DNA of 64,000 nt. Origin: Talaromyces rugulosus (lineage: Eukaryota > Ascomycota > Eurotiomycetes > Eurotiales > Trichocomaceae). The notes under the pieces are model-generated. The model did no database searches and was not told the DNA's origin. It saw only the letters and a program-made list of their open reading frames with translations. Of this stretch, positions 31,115-43,928 are shown piece by piece (positions within the stretch are counted from its first letter, which is position 1; every line of letters starts with the position of its first letter). The stretch is from assembly GCF_013368755.1 (NCBI RefSeq), contig NC_049561.1, positions 4,464,001-4,528,000 on the forward strand, read 5' to 3'. The translations under genes and the position numbers were made by a program.

Positions 31115-32400
31115 TTTTTTCGTTGAATCATTTGGAAGTGGAGGAAAGAACAAGATACCCAAAGCATGTCAAGATCGCTGGGGCGATAAGACATTGCGAC
31201 TCATGGCCTACAAAAAGGCAAGGCGTTTCAGCGTGGTGGCTGGGCGATGATTCGATCGAATTAGCTTGAGGCTCTAGACAATTGAATCATTACCGAACAG
31301 ACCAATGTGCGTTTCGTGCATTCTGCGAGCTGGTTTCCAGACTTGCGCCCCTGCAGCTGTGCGATTGCATGTGCAGTGTGGTATTAAACGCCGTCGGACC
31401 TCTGGTCCCTGTGGCTTACGTGTTCCATAGTTCTGGTTCCCACGGCTACTGTAGATGTTGCTCCATGGTTGGAGTGCGGCTGAAAGTATAGACTGTAAAC
31501 CTTGTAGACCCTGTGTAAGTCGTAGACAATTTTCTTTTTTCGCCGATTATACATTAATTTATATGTGAGTGAAAAAACAACATGCGATAATTTTTCAAGA
31601 TGGTTACATATATGTATGTGTGTAGTTGACATGCCATGTACACCAGTTGACGGCAAGGGGCGCTAAATACCACATGTGCCCTACGTGCAATATGCAGCAA
31701 CTCCTGCCTTCAACTGGTACAGTCAACATAGTAACGATCTACTATTAAAGATATCCTGCACCGCCTCGATTCGCCATGCTGAGGCGCAGCGGTGGCCCTG
31801 GTGTGGTTATGTGGTTGGCCCGACAATGAGCCATGGCTCGCTCAAGGCAGCACCATTTCAGCTCTAAATATAGCATCTTTTTTTGATTTTTGATTTTTTT
31901 TTGTCATGTCTGGTAGACTACTGCAATCATACTAAGAATAAGAATAAGCTTACGAATAGGAAACAGAGTCCTATGTAGTAAATACTAAAATGTCTTAAAG
32001 CGTTGCAGCGGCCGATGACGTATGCAGCCAGGCGCCCAGTCAGACTCGGCTGCGAGTGACTGAAAGGCTGTGCTCATTCTTTAACTTGTGACTTGCATCC
32101 TATCCTGTCCTTTCCATGTCCAGCGAAAACCGAACAATCTCATTATTACTTCCCCCTTCATCCAAAAAAGAACCTTTCTATCTCATACTACTACTACTAC
32201 TACTACTACTAATAAATAATCTCGGCTGAACTTGGCGCGGCGTCTCTTCGGGCCCTCCCACGAGTAGGCGCCGAATCACAGGCCTTTCCAGCAACACAGC
32301 GACACGATCAAATTTCCCCCAAGGACCATTGATCTGCGCAGCGCTTTCTCTCACCTGCTACGTACTCTGCTCTCGTTTCAGCACGAGTTCGATTGCAGAC
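31115..32400. other. Long intergenic region before chitin synthase
   Basis: No coding sequence is supported in about 1.3 kb. It includes the uL15 3' end, a T-rich tract near 31880-31905, a trinucleotide microsatellite at 32187-32211 and CT-rich DNA that is probably the 5' leader of the chitin synthase transcript. Confidence 0.4.
32187..32211. repeat. ACT trinucleotide microsatellite
   Basis: About eight uninterrupted ACT units in the presumed 5' untranslated leader of the chitin synthase gene. Confidence 0.8.
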
Positions 32401-35400
32401 ATGTCGTCCTACAACCGTTTAGGTCAGTATTTCTGTCTTTTCTCTTCTTTCACGCTGTCTCCTGCCCGTTGTTGTCGCGGCGCTGCATCATTGTTTACGC
32501 GGAGCCCCGTCGTGCTAGAAGCACTAGGTTGACGCTGAACTTTGGAGCTTGCGTGGTGTCTGTCTACTATCTAGCCTAGCTCAGGCCCCCTTCTCCCCCC
32601 TGGTCCCTTCGAAATATTTCGTATCTGGAAATCATTAATTGTGTGCTTGTTGCGCTGGCTGCTGCTCGCCGTGTCGCAATTCTGTCGTCCTGCGCGCATC
32701 CTGACCACACCTGCTACACGGGCGCTGACGAAAACAATCAATAGATCCTTTTGGTGATGACGGCAGTCATTCGCCCATCATGAATCCTCATCATCCTGAC
32801 AATCGCACCCCGTCGCCTGCGCGGCCATTGAATCCATCGCTACACCCCTACCAACATGAAACAGAGTTTCAGCCTCTACAGATGCCCTCGACCGATCACC
32901 TCTTGGACCAGCCAACGGTATGTGTCGCAATTGACTACAAGAAAGAAAACACCGGCTAACCTAACCCAAAGTACTCGGTGGAAGGTATCAACAACTCCTA
33001 TGGTCACAATGAACGATTCGAGGAGCACGTCCCGCAGACTTACCCTCACGAGTACACGTTACGCCCAGAAGACCACCATGACGCCTACTACAACCAGCCA
33101 TACGAGCCGACAGGATCGCCTCATGATGACTATGATCTAGCAAACTACCCTGCACAACACCCATCTCCTTACCAGGATGACCGGGTCCCGATTTTGCAAA
33201 GCGACAACCCATACGGCCCCAATCCATTCGAGCCCCCCGCTTACCCGCAGCCTGGAGAGTATACAGATGATCCGCCGTTGCAAGCTGCGCCGTCTCCAAG
33301 TCCGACGCCTCTTCGAAGATGGAAAACAGTCAAGGAGGTGCAGTTGTTTCGCGGAAACTTGGTTCTCGATTGCCCGGTGCCACCCAAGCTGTTGACCCAG
33401 GTTCCCCATGTCCAGCCACCTGAGCGTGATGAGTTTACACACATGCGATACTCGGCCGCGACGTGCGATCCAGCCGAGTTCTACAACGAGCAATTTACGC
33501 TTCGACAGACCCTGTTTGCGAAACCGCGCCACACGGAACTTTTCATCGTCATTACCATGTACAATGAGGACGAGTTTCTGTTTGCGCGTACCTTGATCGG
33601 TGTGTTCAAGAATATCGAGTACATGTGCTCGAGAAGCAATAGCAAGACATGGGGCAAGGAAGCATGGAAGAAGATCGTGGTTTGCGTTATCAGTGATGGT
33701 CGTGCCAAAATCAACCCTCGTACACGCGCTGTACTAGCTGCTCTAGGTGTGTACCAGGATGGTATCGCCAAGCAAAAGGTCAATGGCAAGGACGTGACGG
33801 CCCATATTTACGAGTACACGACGCAGTTGGCGCTCCAACTCAAGGGTACACAAGTTTCCGTGAAAGGACGATCTGCCACTCCCGTGCAGATGGTATTCTG
33901 TCTGAAGGAGAAGAACCAGAAGAAAATCAATTCCCACCGCTGGTTTTTCCAGGCCTTTGGTCGCGTGCTCGATCCCAATATTTGTGTTTTGCTCGATGCC
34001 GGTACACGGCCTGGTCGGGATTCCGTTTACCATTTGTGGCGAGCATTCGACTTGGAGCCCATGTGTGGAGGAGCTTGTGGTGAAATCAAAGTCATGTTGG
34101 ACAAAGGAAAGAAGCTCATCAACCCGCTGGTCGCGGCTCAAAACTTCGAATACAAGATGAGCAACATTCTGGATAAACCACTGGAATCAGCATTCGGTTT
34201 CATTTCTGTCCTGCCGGGTGCCTTTTCGGCTTACCGATACGTTGCGCTACAAAACGACAAGACTGGCCAGGGGCCGCTTGAGAAATATTTCGCTGGCGAA
34301 AAGATGCACGGTGCCAATGCCGGAATTTTCACGGCCAACATGTACCTGGCCGAAGATCGAATTCTTTGCTTTGAGATTGTCACCAAAAGAAATTGCCGCT
34401 GGCTTTTGTCATACGTCAAGTCTGCGAATGGCGAAACGGATGTGCCTGACCGTATGGCCGAGTTCATTCTACAGCGTCGTCGTTGGCTGAACGGAAGTTT
34501 CTTCGCCGCGGTCTATGCTATTGCCCACTTTTACGAAGTCGGAAGGAGTAGCCACAGTTTCATGAGAAAGTTCATGCTTGCTTTTGAGTTCTTCTTCCAG
34601 ACAGTCAACATGCTCTTTTCCTGGTTCGCCATTGGCAATTTCTTCCTGGTTTTCCACATCCTGACAGAATATCTGGGTTCAGACGACCTTCTGGGAACTG
34701 CCGGTAAAGTCTTGGGTGTTGTCTTTGAGTGGATCTATCTTTGTACGCTGGTCGCCTGTTTCATCTTATCACTGGGTAATCGACCCCAGGGTTCGAATAA
34801 GTGGTACATGACCATGGTCTACTTTTGGGTGATTGTCATGATATACCTCACGTTTGCAGCAATCTTCGTCACTGTCAAATCGATTCAGGCAGACGTCGCT
34901 AAGGATGGTTTCACATTTAGTGATTTGTTTACCAACTCGCAGTTTTTTACTATTATTGTGTCTCTTGCTTCGACATATGTGATGTGGTTTGTTGCATCCT
35001 TGGTCTTTTTCGATCCATGGCACATGGTGACTTGCGTATGTTTCCTTTCCCCTCCCATATCTGACTGTGTACTGACCCCCGGGTGAAGCTCCTCCAATAC
35101 CTGCTTCTGTCTCCGACCTACACAAATGTGCTCAACGTTTATGCCTTCTGTAATACTCACGATGTTACCTGGGGTACAAAGGGTGACGACAAACCCGAAA
35201 AGCTGCCTTCTGCCAACGTCAAGCCCGGCGGCAAAGTCGATGTCAACATTCCCCAAGATAGCAGCGATTTGAACGCCCAGTATGAGCTCGAACTTACCGC
35301 CTTTGCTAGCAAACCACCCAAGGAAGTGCGCATTGTTCCCGAGGCAGAAAAACAGGAGGATTATTACAAGGGATTCCGAAGTGGAGTCGTGTTGGTGTGG

Positions 35401-35672
35401 ATCTTTTGCAACTTTGCCCTCGGTGCTGTGGTGTTGAGTACGGCCGGGTTGGAAAACCTTGACTCGAGCACCAGTTCTAGTGACACCGAAAACAAGCGGG
35501 CAAACATCTACATGTCTGTTATTTTGTGGAGTGTTGCTGGTCTGTCGTTGATCAAGTTCTTTGGCGCGATGTGGTTCTTGGTAGTACGCATGGTAAGACC
35601 TTTTTTTCCCCTACTATCAAAAAAAAATCGACAACAATACTGACACAAGCCTTCTAGTTCCGCGGCGTTTAA
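32401..35672 (+). CDS. Chitin synthase (class I/II type)
   Basis: Plasma-membrane enzyme polymerising UDP-GlcNAc into chitin. Exons are 32401-32422, 32745-32917, 32972-35035, 35089-35592 and 35658-35672 (925 aa). Residues 1-180 form a Pro/Tyr/Asp-rich cytosolic tail. The chitin-synthase N domain ([15 protein letters not shown]) precedes the catalytic core with [32 protein letters not shown] (about residue 526) and QRRRW (about 566). Several membrane helices follow. The last exon codes only for FRGV. The N domain plus short tail indicates class I or II rather than III or the myosin-motor classes; class I seems slightly likelier but I did not align it. A 322-nt first intron is long for this region. 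Confidence 0.93.
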
Positions 35673-36250
35673 ATTCGGCGATGAATTTTTTTTCTTTCTT
35701 GTTTCTTGATGAAAATTGTGCATTTGTTGTGTAACCTTGACTTGCTCCGTGTTTTGAGTAGCAGCAGTAAACTTGTATGACGGGGTTTACGACATGATAC
35801 CATGAAAATGATGCCTTTCATCTTTCTTCTTTTATTTTGGGTTTGTTGTATACCTATACTGGTTGGGTTGTTCTGCAGTAGATGTATGATTTAGTGGATA
35901 TTTCATCAATCAATAAATATCATTTTTTTATTCTAAGAGAATCTATATGTGCTTCTTTGACTCCATGCACAGCGCTATTCCCCCAAGAACAAGCGCCATG
36001 CCCAGATAGTTGAGAGGGAACGTCTTTGGCGGAAGGTGTTTCGGTATCCATTGTGTTTTCCTCTCCTTTTTGAAGCAGGGTGAGAGAATTCAATAGTGAT
36101 GAAGATGAAGGGGTGTTTAATGATTTAATCCGGCCGCGGAGGAGTTGTTAGAGATGGTCCAGCTTGTCAGTGATTGGCTGAAAAGGGCACGTATATCAGT
36201 CTTATTTCAACACCTTGTTTTTAAACCTCATGACGTTATTTAGGTATCTA
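35673..36250. other. Intergenic
   Basis: Contains the chitin synthase 3' untranslated region and AT-rich DNA; no gene seen. Confidence 0.4.
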
Positions 36251-37486
36251 CTACTTCCAAGTAGATTTCTCAACATTAAACTTCTGAAACTCCTCCCACT
36301 TCGCATTCTCGCCATACAGCAGACGAAGCGAGAGCCGCGCATCGAAGATGGCTCTCCATGGATAACTGCACGTACACCTGTAAACCAGCTCCGCGACTGG
36401 CGACGCGACAAGTTTGCTCGGGTATAATGTCAAGTCTTGCTGGGAGGATTTATTGTTGCCTATAGCCCGCCATGCGTCAATGAACATGCCGCGAAAGTCG
36501 AATATGGACTGCTTCACCGCTGCAGGCGCCGCCGGAGGAGCAATGAATTCCGGACTGACCACAAACCGCTCTACCGGCACTGTCTGCGCATAGCTCCAGT
36601 CGATGATGCCGGTAAGGTTAAATTCGTCATCAAACAGCATGTTGTTAAAATGGAGGTCTAGATGGCATAGAGGAAATGGGCCATTGACAAATTCCTCGGT
36701 GGCCATTGACGTAACGGCTGTCTCTAGCAGCCACAGCGCTGCTTCCCATTCTGCTTCGCCTCGGTGCTCCTCTAGAAGGGATCGTGTTTGGCCTTTTCGG
36801 AAGTGATAAAAGTACTCTAAAGAGGTAGAAAAGGGGCCGACATTTGCCAGATACCCTGTCATTGGGAATGGAAAAACCCTCAAGGATTCAACATCGTTCG
36901 GATCAGATTCCCCAGAGTGTGATATCCGGCCGATCTGGCTGAAACGTAATGTATCTAGCTCATGGAAGCATTCTGCGAACTAAGTAGCAACCTTTTTCTT
37001 GTACTCATTGGGCACAGAGGTAGCAAAGCGAGAGGGAAGCACATTTCCCGGAAGTGCTTCCATAAGAACATAAGAGTAGCCCAGTGGATTTTTGGACACT
37101 TCATACCCAAAAACAAGAGGCACTGGGATCTTTGTTTTTTCTCGAACCAACTTCATAGTTGCCACCTCACTTAGCAGGGAGGCTGATAAACTCTCATCAT
37201 CGCTGTCATTCGCCGTGCTTTGGGACAACAGTATTCTCGCGATCCATTGTACAGAGTCGGAAAAGTCTAGAGCGACCACCACATTAAAAGCACCGCTGGT
37301 GAACCTCGTAGTATCCACGGAGCATTGGAGGGAGGGTTTGTTTTCCTTGTTTTCGCGATATTCTATCGCTTTGGAGCAGAGATATGCGAAATCGGCTTTT
37401 GCGAGCACTTCCTCTATCTTCTTGACATGGTCGCTTTCGCGGCCGAGATGTTGGAAAGAGGGCCAGTTTTGATTAACCGGAGTCAT
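36251..37486 (-). pseudogene. Aminoglycoside phosphotransferase-family kinase interrupted by one in-frame stop
   Basis: A kinase-fold protein of the fungal APH/choline-kinase-like family would span 411 codons in a single frame, but a TAG at 36982-36980 cuts it after 168 residues. Upstream lies the N-lobe with VPLVFGYEVSKNPLGYSYVLMEALPG (hinge). Downstream, still in the same frame, lies the intact catalytic segment HLDLHFNNMLFDDEFNLTGIIDW. No plausible intron removes the stop. CAG to TAG is the simplest origin. The rest of the frame is clean, so the lesion is recent, a sequencing error, or read through. The substrate of such proteins is generally unknown. Confidence 0.7.
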
Positions 37487-37814
37487 CGTTTATGAAATGA
37501 GCAGAAAAGAGACCGAAGGGCAATCTATATGAAGATTTGATGTAGTACATGCATGCAGAAAAAGAAGAAGTAGAAATCGGGTTGTTATTAGTAGTAATTA
37601 GTGAGGCTGACTTAGGGCGCTAAAAGCCCTTCAAGACTACAAGGCGTTCTCCGCTGGCGCCTAAACAAACTCTATATTAGTTTTTAATACTAGGAATTTC
37701 TTGCAATTCCATCTCATTAGAGCAGTCTTTCCTGAAAAGGCTAGCTGGTCTGCCCCGCGGACGGCATCCAACACTTCCCACAAGCTCTGTGCCACAACAC
37801 CAATTTCCTCAGAA

Positions 37815-38861
37815 ATGCCACTGCAGGCCCTACCAACCGAGGTCGTTTGCATGATATTCCGCTTCGTCGGAGCCCAACAACTCCTGAAAAACATACTTGT
37901 TTGCAAATGGTGGTATAATATTGCAGAACCGATTGCACTGGAGGATATCGTACTATCTGCCGATGCGCTGATCAAACTACCCAAGGAAGCACACGACAGA
38001 CTTACAAGTTATGTGCAGAGCTTCACGCTCGATTTATATGCAGCACGAGATGAATTTGCGAAACAGAGTAATAAAAACTCGCCAGGACAAACAATAACGA
38101 GTATAGAATGGAGCGAAGCATTGGTCGACCAGCTGGAAAATGTCACGGAGCTACTACCTCGATGCAATCGCCTAAAATCCTTTTCTCTACGCCTTAAAAC
38201 ACAATTTGATCCCTCAAACCCGTTGATACCCCGTGATGATTACCTTTCGTTATGGTCACCAACTAAACTTGTAGACGTGTTCCAAGCCACCAACTTATTG
38301 CACCTCGTGATTGATACTTGCGGCTCGGAGATAAAAGGCCATATTTGTCCTGGAATTGCTCTTAGCATACCTTCGTTACGATCTGTACGTTTGCGAATGC
38401 AAAGAATTTGTCCCAGGATTTTGACTTTCCGGGCTGCCGTTACTCAAGATGGCCATTCAAACACATTGCCACTGTCAAAAGCAGAACAGCAGGACCCTAT
38501 CCCTCTCGCAAAGATCGAGAGTATTATTATCAACACCAGCCTCAAAGAGTCCGACCAATTTAGTTGGGGGTATAGTCAACATTGCACAGAGTCCAAACGA
38601 GGATGGGACCTATTTGATGATATGGTAACCGCCGCCACTGAGATAGCAAAGCAATTTCCAACACTCAAAGTTATGCGGATATTGTGCCACAAACACCCGT
38701 GGCTCGAAATGATTACGTATGATTGTATTTCTGGGTCAAAAATGCTTATTTCTGAGGATGTAGGTTGGGATTGGGGTGACGATGGATGTGCGGACCCTGA
38801 TGATGAAGAGATTTCTAACCAGGGATTTTCGTCTACCGACAGTGAAAGTAGCGAGGACTGA
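37815..38861 (+). CDS. F-box protein
   Basis: A 348-aa single-exon protein. Its start MPLQALPTEVVCMIFRFVGA followed by LLKNILVCKWWYNIAEPI is a good F-box, so it probably bridges Skp1 and a substrate in an SCF ligase. The start at 37815 places the F-box at the very N-terminus as usual. The middle has irregular leucine-rich segments, and the last 35 residues are strongly acidic (WGDDGCADPDDEE, SSTDSESSED). The target is unknown. Confidence 0.78.
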   Translation: MPLQALPTEVVCMIFRFVGAQQLLKNILVCKWWYNIAEPIALEDIVLSADALIKLPKEAHDRLTSYVQSFTLDLYAARDEFAKQSNKNSPGQTITSIEWSEALVDQLENVTELLPRCNRLKSFSLRLKTQFDPSNPLIPRDDYLSLWSPTKLVDVFQATNLLHLVIDTCGSEIKGHICPGIALSIPSLRSVRLRMQRICPRILTFRAAVTQDGHSNTLPLSKAEQQDPIPLAKIESIIINTSLKESDQFSWGYSQHCTESKRGWDLFDDMVTAATEIAKQFPTLKVMRILCHKHPWLEMITYDCISGSKMLISEDVGWDWGDDGCADPDDEEISNQGFSSTDSESSED

Positions 38862-39413
38862 GTTTAGTGAAGCGGCAGGGTCACTTTAAATCATTAGATA
38901 TACATCTGAGTTGCTTATGTATATCAGTCCAACTCACCCCCATTCTCGATACCGTCTGACCATAGCCTGGAAGGTCCCGTTTTGAGGCAGCAGAATGGTC
39001 TGATCGGACTTGATACAACTACATATTTAAGATTTATATCCTTGCTAATAGCTCATGTTTACCGGGACCGAGAGCAAATACTTCGCCTCCAGGTTGGTTT
39101 GCCAATTTTGTCTAGGGCTTCCTAGATATTTGTGTTTGATCCATGTCAATGTTGTGGCTGAGTTTCGACGATATTATGGCTACCCTGTTCCCACAATCAA
39201 TTCCAGGCTTCTTCCAGTCCTCTTCTACTCCTCGGGCAAAAATGCCTACTAGACAGTTTGAATGCGGGGAATAAACATGGATTTATCCACCAATCAATCC
39301 AACACCCCACCGTCACGCCACTACCTGTATATAAAAAGAACATTTCAATACCAGCATGGAAAATACCAGTTACATATCAACTATGCACATTAAGCTTGCA
39401 ACGGTCTCCAAAA
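38862..39413. other. Promoter region of GH43 gene
   Basis: AT-rich DNA without a gene. The ATG at 39414 is preceded by a CA-rich leader. Confidence 0.3.
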
Positions 39414-41266
39414 ATGGGTCCTCATCATGTGGCGAAATCCTACACGAACCCTATCATCTCCGGTTTCAACGCTGATCCGTCCATCATCCGCGTGAATCGT
39501 GACTTTTTCCTAGTCACCTCAAGTTTTGAATATTTCCCAGGAGTGCCTATATATCACAGCACAGACCTTGTTAGTTGGAAGTTAATTGGTCACGCGCTCA
39601 CCCGAACAAGTCAGCTCCAAATTCATACCCCGGAACCTGGTGGTGGCGTTTGGGCCGCGACGCTTCGTTTCCACGATGGCTTTTTTTATGTTGTTGCTGC
39701 AAGCTTTGAACATTATCGTCCACAGAATGACGACCGAGTTTGGCCACTTGGATTTTACGTGAAAACGAATAATATTTGGGACTCGACGTCATGGTCTGAC
39801 CCTGTGTATTTCGACGAAGTCGGGTTTGATCAAGATGTAGGAGGGTCCGTGTTTTTCTTAATCGGGAAAAACCAAAAAAAGTAAAAATTCTAAAATTCTA
39901 ACCATATTGGTGACTACAGCTCTTCTGGGACGATGACGGAACCGTATACCTCTCACAAACACGTCGAAAGCAACATCGAACGCCGGGTGCCCAGCTGAAG
40001 GACTTTGCTATTCATATCTGCACTGTTGATCTCGAGACAGGAGCCTCAACAACACTAGAGCCGCGGCTTATTAGAGACTCATCTTCCGGCGTATCTGAAG
40101 GATCTCATATTATCAAACGAGGAAAGTACTACTATCTCTTCACCGCAGAGGGCGGAACAGAAAGTGGCCATAGCGAATGGGTTAGTCGAAGTGAAGAGGG
40201 CCCTTTTGGGCCCTGGGTGACTGGCCCAGATAATCCCCTCTGTCACAACGGAGCAAATGACGATGTGCAGAATGTCGGTCATGCGGATTTGGTTGAGGAT
40301 CTGGATGGCAATTGGTGGGCAGTTTTGCTGGGAGTGCGCCCTGTGAACAAGAATGATGGTACATGGGAGTTATCGGTATTTGGTAAGATCCTTTAAGCTT
40401 TTGTGAAATGGCCCTGCGAAGACCTTTCAACCTGATCCTATTTCAAGGTCGTGAAACATTCCTAGTGTCGGTGGATTGGGTGGATGATTGGCCTGTGTTG
40501 AATAACGGTCAAAAAATCTCACTCCAATCCAGTTCGCAGGCATATTGGCAAGAACAGAGTTCCGTAATCTGGGAGGATGACTTTTCAAAACCGAATTTGC
40601 AGTTGGGATGGTATCGGAAAAGTAAGCTCTTAGTACCCTTTATCATAACGATATGATTTAATTAATAATCTAGACACACCGCGAAAACAAGACTTCTCCT
40701 TGACAGCCCGCCCAGGCTATCTTCGACTATTTGGCGGACCTTATACACTTCGTGACCCTTCTTGTCCAACACTATTTCTACAGAAACAAACCGAGCGCTT
40801 TTGCACATGGGAAACGCGTTTATCTTTCTTCCCATTTTCTGAGAGTACAGAAGCTGGGACCGTTGTATGGATGGATTACTTCACACATGGTACTATCGGC
40901 ATTCGTCTTCAGGAGTCCATTACTGGGCCTCCCCAAAGAATAATCCGTTTCTCTCCACCAGCCGGCTCTGGCGCTGAAATAATTGAGCGGAGGTTAGAGA
41001 GTTTGAGGTCCGATGTCATTTTACAAGTCGTTTGCGGAGATCGATATCAATTTAGCTTCAGAGAGACCATGGACAGCAATGATCTTCAGGAATCTCATGT
41101 TGAGAAGATGGTATGGATCGGTGATGTTGCCAATGATGTGATGACTCGACCACCGCCAATTGGCGCTCAGTTTACAGGTGTCATGCTGGGCTTGTATGCA
41201 TTCGGAGAGCACCATCCGAGCCATACGCCAGCAGACTTTCATCATGCCAACATCACCAAGCGCTAA
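39414..41266 (+). CDS. Glycoside hydrolase family 43 (beta-xylosidase/alpha-L-arabinofuranosidase)
   Basis: Enzyme releasing xylose or arabinose from hemicellulose fragments. Exons are 39414-39836, 39920-40382, 40448-40621 and 40674-41266 (550 aa, normal for two-domain GH43 beta-xylosidases). Catalytic residues in order: the base Asp in NPIISGFNADPSI, the modulating Asp in LFWDDDGTVYLS, and the acid Glu in GVSEGSHIIKR. The C-terminal half is the concanavalin-like accessory domain. No signal peptide is evident, so it may act inside the cell on imported oligosaccharides. The sugar transporter gene follows 533 nt downstream on the same strand, which supports that role. Confidence 0.9.
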
Positions 41267-41799
41267 GATAAATTTTGAGCTTAGACTAAATCGTTGCGTA
41301 CGGAATTTTTTTAGAATGGTACTATTACAATCGTAGCAAATAATTTCCGGGGTAGACTAGTAAATAACAGAGTAGAGATTTCGTCCGCGTATACATGTGC
41401 ACGAGTCATTAACTGTCACAAATAATCGGATAAAAAAGACTTTAGGCAAAAGAGAGCGCGATAAGAGCTGATTCTCATACTTAAACCGTGGCGTTTGTTA
41501 GATATTCCCCGCAATGTTAGGGTTTGCGGAGAAATGAATTAGATGGCCGGGGCCCTGATTCGTGGAAATATTCAACCCAGACCACCTAAACCTAGCTCAA
41601 AGAGTAGTGTTAATATGGCCTATTAAAATAAATATTGCGCGTCAGCCATGTGAATAAATACCCCGTATGTTCATTTTGTGGGATCATCCCTTTGGCAGTC
41701 GAGTCAACTGCTCGTGGTGAACGTGGATACTCAAACAGTCAACAATTGAATCGAAGAAGTTATCTCTCTTTCCATTGGCAACTGGAAAGCTACCGAAAG
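41267..41799. promoter_or_regulatory. Promoter of sugar transporter gene
   Basis: Intergenic DNA between the glycosidase and transporter genes, with no coding sequence. A GC-rich GGCCGGGGCCC patch at 41545-41555 interrupts AT-rich DNA. Confidence 0.3.
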
Positions 41800-43552
41800 A
41801 TGACTACTAACTTCTTTCGCTCGAAACGAGTGTACAATTGGTACGAATCACCAGCTATTCACCACACTATAGCGCAATAAAAGCTCATTGTCTTATTTCC
41901 GCAGGTACATATCAACCATTGCCGCAGCATGCATGGTTTTATACGGTTACGATGCCTCCGTTTTCAACTCAGTGCAAGGCTCTTCCAACTGGAAAGCATG
42001 GTTCAACAACCCCGATTCTAATGTGGTTGGTTCGGTAAACACTGCTTACACAGTCGGAGCAATTTTCGGTGGTTTCTTCTGTGGAGGGCCCATTGCGGAC
42101 TACCTCGGACGAAAGATGGGCATGGCATTGGGATGCGTCCTTGTTATCATTGCCACATTTATGCAGACCTTTGCCCCGTATCATAGCATTGGATGCTTCC
42201 TAGCTGGAAGATGCATTATAGGTATCGGACAGGGAATTGCGTTGAGTAAGTACTCTCACCCCCATAGTGCGACCAATATACAAAATGGATCCAATATATT
42301 GACAATTGATATCAATTCACAGCCTCCGGGCCTATTTACATAGGCGAACTATCACCACCTGAAATTCGGGGCAAAATCATGACATTGTGGCAAACATTCT
42401 ATTCTGTAGGATCCTTCATCTGCTTCTGGGTCAATTATGGATGCACAAAACATACCGCCCACCTCGGCGAGTGGGATTGGAAGATGGTTGTTCTGTTTCA
42501 GCTCCTGGTCCCAGTCATCATCCTCATCTTGTTGCCAACCATACCTGGAACACCGCGTTGGTATATCCAGCGACAAAATAACGTCGACAAAGCCCGAAAA
42601 GCACTCCGGCGTGTCCGTGAAAGTGAAGAGGAAGTTGAAGAGGAGTTAAATCAAATCCGAGGAGCACTGGAGTACGAGAAAGAAGCTATTTCTAGTAACT
42701 ATAGCGCCCTGTGGAAGGACCGCTCCATTCGCTATCGACTGTTACTGGCGCTTGTGATCAATGCTGGGCAACAATTAACTGGCCAGGGTTCCTTGAACTC
42801 TTATTCAACCATTATTTACGAAAAGGTCTTTACTTCTTCAAGCCAGATTGCACTGATCAACGCGCTGAATGCCACTTTTGGCATCCTATTTACTTTGAAC
42901 GCAATCTGGATTATAGATCGATTCGGCCGCAAAATCCTCCTGATAATAGGTGGGATCGGAATGGCTATATGCATGATCATAGTCGCAGCAGTCGAAACTG
43001 AGACCCCGGATTTGGCCAATGGAGCCAAGACCCAGTCTGTCGGTATCTCACTGGTGTTCTTACTTTTCTTATTTATCTTTTTCTGTACGTTTCGCTCCCT
43101 TCATTTTCACAAGAAGATAACTAAACTTCGATACAGACAAACCTTCCTGGGGCGCAACGGTCTGGATCTGGACATCCGAAGTATTCTCAATGAACGTTCG
43201 AGCCCAAGCCGTAGGAATGGCATCGCAGACGCAAAATGTGGCAAATACTATTTTCCAACAATTTTTCCCAATCTTTTTGGAGCACAAAGGCTTTTATGCG
43301 TTCTATTTCTTTGCTGGGATTAATCTTGTTCTTGCAGTTTTCGTATTCTTCTTCATTCCAGAGACAAAGAACGTACCCCTCGAAGAAATGGACGTGTTGT
43401 TCGGAGGTACGAATCACAAGATCCAGGGCGAAAACATGTTGGCAGAGCATAAATTGGGTGTTGGCGCTGGAAATGATGAGGGTGTCGTCCTAGATAGGGC
43501 CAAACCGGCGGATTCGGCACATATTGAGAATTCGGAGGTTAAGAACGCATAA
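41800..43552 (+). CDS. MFS sugar transporter
   Basis: Twelve-helix plasma-membrane sugar/H+ symporter-type protein. Exons are 41800-41840, 41905-42245, 42323-43084 and 43137-43552 (519 aa). Sugar-porter signatures seen are YGYDASVFNSVQG in helix 1, GPIADYLGRKMG after helix 2, IPGTPRWYIQR before the central loop, RFGRKILL, and PETKNVPLEEMD after helix 12. The second exon junction completes a TSGPIYIGELSPPEIRG segment, which confirms the splice sites. It is paired with the upstream GH43 gene, suggesting uptake of xylose, arabinose or oligosaccharides. Lactose-permease-like transporters share these marks, so the sugar is not certain. Confidence 0.92.
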
Positions 43553-43928
43553 CTGGTGGATATTTGTGGGAAATTTTCTCGCTCGAGTTATCAATTGTGT
43601 GATATATACATGGATATTTTACAATAAACTGGTTTGATGTCGATAATCCTCTCCGTTTGCTACGATTGAGCTATTAATCTACTATAAAACGGTATGGATC
43701 GCAAATGATGCTAGTCACTAGTCTACCTTAGAACAGTTTCTAGATACGTCTATGAAACCATTCAAGAATGACCATTTGAACTTGCTACATCTAACATTAT
43801 ATTTACAGTTTAGTACATATGTAGACAATAATCACATAGAATCATAAGTCCCAACTTGTTAATATCACAAAGCTAAATCGCTTTGATTTTAACAGAATGC
43901 AGCAGGCCAATATGGTAAAGGAGGCTCT

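Noticed and set aside
34790..34802. GGTTCGAAT, tRNA T-loop-like
   Set aside because: Within the chitin synthase coding exon; no acceptor stem partner.
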